Source: Forficula auricularia
Taxonomy: Eukaryota > Arthropoda > Insecta > Dermaptera > Forficulidae
Direction: 5' to 3'
Assembly: GCA_024734495.1 (NCBI GenBank)
Contig: JALMQS010000070.1
Span: 19,207,533 to 19,271,532, forward strand
DNA length: 64,000 bases
Below the pieces are notes generated by a model. That model was not told the DNA's origin and did no database searches. It worked only from the letters and a program-made list of their open reading frames with translations. Below are positions 61,934-64,000 of this stretch, one piece after another (positions within the stretch are counted from its first letter, which is position 1; every line of letters begins with the position of its first letter). The translations under genes were made by a program, and so were the position numbers.

Positions 61934-62657
61934 GGTAGTTGTTCCGCCAAATGGGTTTTCTTAGGATTTTTTTGAAATTTAGACAGATTATTATTTAAAT
62001 ACTTCTGCATCGATTGGTGGCAAAACGAAATTTAAGAACAATATAGTTCCAGAGATATTAAATTTCAAAAATAGAGTTTTTCAGACTCTTATATAATACA
62101 TTGCACTATATGGGATATCGGAAAATTTACATACATATTTAATTATAATTAAGAAACCCTTCTTACCATTTTTATAAAAAACTAAACCAACATTAAACAA
62201 TAACCAATACATATTTTAAGATAATTTTGATTCATAGTTACAACACGGTTTCTGAGATAATAATGAAAAATGTATAAAGAAAAATTTACACTAAAGACAA
62301 TTTGGCAACACCGCATTTATTTAACCAGCGAAAGATGTATAAAGCGCGCATGCGCTTGATTTTTTCAAAATTATAATTTTCCTAAGGTGTAACGTAGGCG
62401 TTGATTACATTTGTTAAAAAATAACAAAACGATTTTTATAGAAATTTTTTAACTTTTAAAATGTATTTTATCTGTCATTTTAATATAAAAATATTCAATC
62501 TCTTACAATGGTGCCAGATTTGTCAAACGAGCACGGAATTGGCTAGAATCGGTACATAAACAGCAAAAGTTTTGGGCTTATGAATTATGAATCCTTATTG
62601 TCTGTTCTATATACTCTAGCATTAACTTTTTGCTAGTATTGTCGCGAAACAACTACC
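61934..62657. mobile_element. TTAA-flanked TIR element (copy 3)
   Basis: 724 bp, TTAA at 61930-61933 and 62658-62661. Ends GGTAGTTGTTCCGCC and gtcgcgaaacaactacc. Colinear with copies 1 and 2. Confidence 0.82.
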
Positions 62658-62661
62658 TTAA

Positions 62662-62914
62662 GGTCATTGAATACTATCACTTGGAGTTGAAGTCTTCGAA
62701 AATTGAACTTCCCGAAAATGAAATTCAATTGCTCCGCTATATAAGTGAATGTAAAATAAATAATTTCATGCTATTATTAGATAACGAGCTTCGAGGGCGT
62801 GCCGAAGGGCTGGTGCCCTGGCGGGCGGCGTCTCGGTCCAAAAATTTTATTCCTCTTAAAAAACCACACTCCAAATGTATACCTGTAAACTCCCGAAAAT
62901 ACATAGTCTCTTAA
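62662..62914 (+). other. Unassigned open frame after the TTAA element
   Basis: An open frame reads IEYYHLELKSSKIELPENEI, then LLRYISECKINNFMLLLDN, then a GC-rich stretch. The amino-acid mix looks protein-like, but no start codon or acceptor was found and the family is not recognised. It could be an exon fragment or transposon-derived. Confidence 0.25.
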
Positions 62915-62991
62915 AAGTTTCGCCTCATTTTCGTCCTGACACAGCTCTAGATATGAATCTGGAAGTATTTTTTTTCTTCTATAATCTACAG

Positions 62992-64000
62992 CAGTGTTTC
63001 CCAACCTTTTTTTCTCGCGAACCAAAAGAAAGGTCCGAAAAAATTTGACGAACCCCCTATGTAGTCGTTAATGACTTTGTGTGTCGGATGTTTTGTTTCA
63101 ATATGTCTACGAAGAAGTGATGGTTTTAACTTTTAAACTGCTGTTGGCAAGAACTTCGTTACATATAATACAAAGTGGTTTAGGTTCCGACTCATCCCCA
63201 GTAAAATGAAAACCCAATTGTAGATAGTCGCTGTCATATTTTCGCGTTTTCCCTTTTCTATAATAATTTCCTTTGTTTTCCGTCTGGTGAAACGGTACCT
63301 CACTACAGCTTTCAGTACTATCATCTCGATTACCATGTCTCGTTTCTAAACGCCCCGTTTTTAACCATCGATGCATAATAAAAATAAGCTATAATAATAA
63401 TTAAATTAATAATTATTAAATCATTTACACGAGAACTTGACAGTCACAGTATCACTATCACTCAAGCTTTACAAGTGCTAAGCCTATGTATGAACGTCGG
63501 TTAATACAACACTATTCTCCAAGAATCTAATTCTAAAATCTGTAGTAAACTGCCTTAATTTGATATTTATTTCCAATTGTATTGTAAAAAAAATATTACA
63601 TAGAAGGGAAAACTGCTCCAATGATTTTAAATATAAAGCAGAACATGATACTAATCACATTGATAAAATGTTTTAAATATAAATAAATGTTGGTAATAAA
63701 AATAGAATAGTATTTGATTACTTGAATAAGAGGAATAAATTATAATGTATAAAATTGTTGATAAAATTTGATATTGATGAAGTAATTTTGAAAAACAAAT
63801 AAGGAAAAAAGAAATGAAAATATTGAAATTTATTATAGATTTCTAACAAACAGGCAGCGAACAATCTGTTTTACAGTGGGTGTGTTCTTTAATTTTTGTG
63901 TTTTTTTTTTTGCTTTTGATTTTAATGGCGTTTTAAAAAATCCGCCATTACAATATTATTTTCGCGAACCCCCTCTGCAAACACTGCGAACCCCCAGGGG
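62992..64000 (-). mobile_element. Non-autonomous hAT element with BED-finger remnant (second copy, runs off window)
   Basis: The left edge CAGTGTTTCCCAACC follows atctacag. The interior is nearly identical, in reverse orientation, to 34046-35093, including the partial BED-finger ORF (63107-63376 minus) and the same extra base in the lysine run. The far end lies beyond the window, which stops in the ggttcgcgaacccc-type subterminal region. Confidence 0.85.

Overview
This is eukaryotic nuclear DNA, AT-rich, with GT-AG introns and very dense transposable elements. The kinesin-5, Smad, SDHAF3 and DRC4 homologues look like animal genes, and the kinesin tail (a BimC box followed by a short acidic tail) looks arthropod, probably insect. 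That placement is inference. The species cannot be named from the window.

Host genes, all on the + strand: (1) the last three coding exons of GAS8/DRC4, a ciliary dynein-regulatory-complex subunit (2282-4704); (2) a single first coding exon of a Smad2/3-type R-Smad (12828-13027), with no second exon recognised downstream; (3) a complete two-exon SDHAF3/ACN9, a mitochondrial complex II assembly factor (37310-37695); (4) starting 518 bp later, eleven exons of the mitotic kinesin-5 KIF11/Eg5/Klp61F (38214-61091, 3' end not recognised). Its second intron is about 9 kb of nested transposons. Its fifth intron lacks a frame-preserving AG acceptor.

Everything else is mostly mobile DNA: an I-group LINE (19513-24052), a near full-length RTE LINE (40859-44201), several LINE fragments, a Penelope-like element (PLE) with a GIY-YIG ORF, deleted hAT, piggyBac and mariner elements, Helitrons, tRNA-derived SINEs and many TIR elements with clear target-site duplications (TTA/TAA, TTAA, or 8 bp). 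From 39505 to 46310 a LINE was hit by two PLE-type insertions, each with a 14-bp duplication; one of these was then hit by the RTE element (15-bp duplication).

The most unusual signal is a set of hammerhead-ribozyme-like cores (CUGANGA, hairpin, GAAA). They occur in at least five sequence families, nearly always as inverted pairs at the ends of palindromic elements. In several, the flanks can form helix I across the core. Only one pair still brackets a PLE coding region. The others are 0.2-1.6 kb, apparently non-coding palindromes: candidate non-autonomous, ribozyme-bearing fold-back elements.

No CRISPR array, bacterial operon, rRNA or genuine tRNA gene was seen. There is one assembly gap of 100 N (19410-19509).
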